This document shows positions 6,962 through 8,430 of a DNA stretch of 8,430 bases, piece by piece. The stretch spans positions 1-8,430 of the forward strand of contig JAFGNQ010000119.1 of assembly GCA_016926925.1 (NCBI GenBank), written 5' to 3'. The notes below the pieces were generated by a model. The model was not told the origin of the DNA. It saw only the letters and a program-made list of their open reading frames with translations, and did not search any database. The stretch comes from Candidatus Aminicenantota bacterium. Its GTDB lineage: Bacteria; Acidobacteriota; Aminicenantia; Aminicenantales; Aminicenantaceae. The first letter of the stretch is position 1, and each line of letters starts with the position of its first letter. A program made the translations under genes and the position numbers.

Positions 6962-7678
6962 ATGATTGAAGCTGTATTCTTCGACTGCTGGGACACTCTG
7001 CTTGCCGATGATTCCAGCCGGGAAATGAGACAAAGAGATCATTTGCAGGCTGTTCTACAGGAATACGGATCCCCTTTGACCGATGCGGAAATGGCTGTCC
7101 TATTTCGGGAAGAATTCAAGCTTTTCGAAGAACATATCATCGCCTTCAGGAAGACACCGGACGCCATGAAAAGGACGGAGAATCTGTTAGAGCTTGCCCA
7201 AATTTCTCTGCCTCTATCGGAAGTTGTTGCTTTGGCCGATTTCAACGACAGAATTGCACTGGACTGTCGGCCGCCTGTTGTGCCCGGGATTAAAGAAGTC
7301 TTGCCGGAACTGGCAATGCGATACAGGATGGCCGTTATTTGCAACACAGGCTGGCACTCCGGAGAAACTGTCCGGAATCTTCTCGATGGATACGGTCTCT
7401 CAGACGCCTTCTTTTGGCTGTCTTTTTCCGATGAAGTCGGTGTGGCTAAACCCCACAAACAGATTTTCGACGTCACTTTGGAGAAGCTCCGCTGCCGTCC
7501 GGAAAATGCGGTCCATGTCGGTGACTCCGAATACACGGATGTTGCAGGTGCCAAGGCTGCAAACATCTCGGCTCTTTTGTTTACGGGGATCAACAGCAAG
7601 TACAAAGAAAAAAATTCGGCGGATTTCGTGTTTGATGATTACAAAGACCTCGAAACTATTCTGAGCAAATTGGGATGA
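6962..7678 (+). CDS. HAD-superfamily hydrolase with DxW variant of motif I
   Basis: Cytoplasmic hydrolase of the haloacid dehalogenase superfamily (COG1011-like), 238 residues, the usual length for a HAD domain with an alpha-helical cap of type C1. Motif I is FFDCWDTLL: D8 is the expected nucleophile, but the position of the second Asp (D+2) is W10, and D11 replaces the usual Gly before T12. Motif II is T129 (VICNTG), motif III is K163 (GVAKPHK) and motif IV is G187-D188 to D193 (VGDSEYTD). The cap lies between about 15 and 100. No signal peptide is present. Many family members are phosphatases of sugar phosphates, nucleotides or phosphoglycolate. Loss of the D+2 acid/base is seen in haloacid dehalogenases (Tyr there), so phosphatase activity should not be assumed. 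The stop overlaps the ATG of a histidine kinase gene (ATGA, 7675-7678), so the two are probably translated together. The substrate is unknown. Confidence 0.85.
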   Translation: MIEAVFFDCWDTLLADDSSREMRQRDHLQAVLQEYGSPLTDAEMAVLFREEFKLFEEHIIAFRKTPDAMKRTENLLELAQISLPLSEVVALADFNDRIALDCRPPVVPGIKEVLPELAMRYRMAVICNTGWHSGETVRNLLDGYGLSDAFFWLSFSDEVGVAKPHKQIFDVTLEKLRCRPENAVHVGDSEYTDVAGAKAANISALLFTGINSKYKEKNSADFVFDDYKDLETILSKLG

Positions 7679-8430
7679 CCGGTCAAAGCGGATATCAGAA
7701 ATCGAACTTGAAAAAAACGATAATTCCTCAGGCACTGAAAAACCATATCCATCATTTTGTTTTCATCCTGACAATCCTCTCTTTAGCCGCACTTTTAGCT
7801 TGGTGGACCGTGTTCATACGCAGTTCCATCAGGTCGCAGAAAAACAACCATTTGGAAGGGCTTGAAAAAGACATGAAATACCTGGCCCTGCAATTAGGGA
7901 GTGATATTCGATGTCCCCCCTCACAAGGCCAGGTCGAACATGATGAGAGGTTCGAATTGATTCTTTGTCACAATGCCTATCAGCAGGGGACTATTGCTTT
8001 AGAACCCTATTGGCCTGAATATTGCATCCGAACCCGAAGGTCCATCCTGAACCTGATCGAGACCAAATATAAAAGACAAAATTTCATGCTTGTCGGTGAG
8101 GCTGGTTTTTTTGTGCTGGTCTTGCTGCTGAGCAGTTTTTTCTTGTATCGCTTCATCCAGTTGGAAAGAAGAACGAGTCAGGAAGTCTCGCGATTCTGGG
8201 AACGCACGGCTCATGAGATCAAGACACCTATAACCGGGATTAAAGCTTTTCTCCAGAATTTGAAGAATCGTTCCTACGATGTCGATGAGTTGGTCCCGTA
8301 TGTCGAGATGGCGTTGAAACAAGTATCGAAACAGGAACAACTCGCCGACAATATAGTATCCGGTTATCATCTAAAATCGAGGGCTGCTCCCAAAATACAG
8401 GAAAAAATCCGATTGAAAGAGTATCTTTCC
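7675..8430 (+). CDS. Sensor histidine kinase, N-terminal part (3' partial)
   Basis: The frame is open from ATG 7675 to the window's end, giving 252 residues without a stop. It was read by direct translation. The topology is that of a membrane sensor kinase: a short cytoplasmic N-terminus, membrane segment 1 (about 28-48), an extracytoplasmic sensor region of about 90 residues (49-137), membrane segment 2 (about 138-160), then a HisKA dimerisation domain. The phosphoacceptor is H180 in TAHEIKTPITGIKAFL, a clear H-box. Only about 20 residues separate segment 2 from H180, so there is no HAMP domain. The ATP-binding domain (N, G1, F and G2 boxes) would lie beyond the window. The sensor region matches no family I recognise and has three cysteines (80, 98 and 117). 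The start overlaps the HAD gene stop by four bases, implying coupling. A response regulator may follow downstream but is not visible. Confidence 0.85.
   Translation, partial: MTGQSGYQKSNLKKTIIPQALKNHIHHFVFILTILSLAALLAWWTVFIRSSIRSQKNNHLEGLEKDMKYLALQLGSDIRCPPSQGQVEHDERFELILCHNAYQQGTIALEPYWPEYCIRTRRSILNLIETKYKRQNFMLVGEAGFFVLVLLLSSFFLYRFIQLERRTSQEVSRFWERTAHEIKTPITGIKAFLQNLKNRSYDVDELVPYVEMALKQVSKQEQLADNIVSGYHLKSRAAPKIQEKIRLKEYLS

Overview
The window reads as a piece of a Gram-negative chromosome with moderate GC. This rests on two Sec signal peptides followed by large extracytoplasmic enzymes, a MacB/Lol-type (type VII) ABC transporter and a two-transmembrane sensor kinase. Phylum cannot be fixed from the sequence. 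Secreted amidohydrolases of this kind, some fused to TolB-like propellers, are common in Acidobacteriota, Aminicenantes and some former Deltaproteobacteria, so one of these is a reasonable but weak guess. All recognised genes lie on the + strand, tightly packed, and there is no RNA gene, insertion sequence, prophage or CRISPR array.

Region 1 (1-6634) looks like one operon of five genes. It holds an ABC ATPase whose start lies outside the window (1-573), two FtsX-like permeases (570-1745 and 1742-3016) and two exported metal-dependent amidohydrolases (3055-5196 and 5210-6634). The three transporter genes are joined by two ATGA overlaps. The hydrolase genes follow after 38 and 13 bases, each with a strong ribosome binding site. 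The first hydrolase is a six-bladed TolB-like propeller fused to an amidohydrolase. The second is an amidohydrolase only. Their active sites have diverged in complementary ways: the first keeps every metal ligand but lacks the TGGHG loop, while the second keeps TGGHG but has Asp in place of the strand-5 His ligand.

Region 2 (6635-6961) is a 327-base gap. It contains an imperfect hairpin that may end the first operon, a sigma70-like promoter (6738-6765), an 8-base direct repeat spaced one helical turn apart just after the -10 box, and a possible 46-codon ORF (6792-6932).

Region 3 (6962-8430) holds a HAD-superfamily hydrolase with an unusual first motif. It overlaps by ATGA the start of a membrane histidine kinase that is open at the window's right edge and was identified here by direct translation.

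How the parts may work together (inference): the transporter would move or extract a lipophilic or peptide-like compound at the inner membrane, and the two hydrolases would act on it or a related compound outside the cytoplasm. The HAD-kinase pair is a separate, promoter-led unit whose link to the exporter operon is only by proximity.
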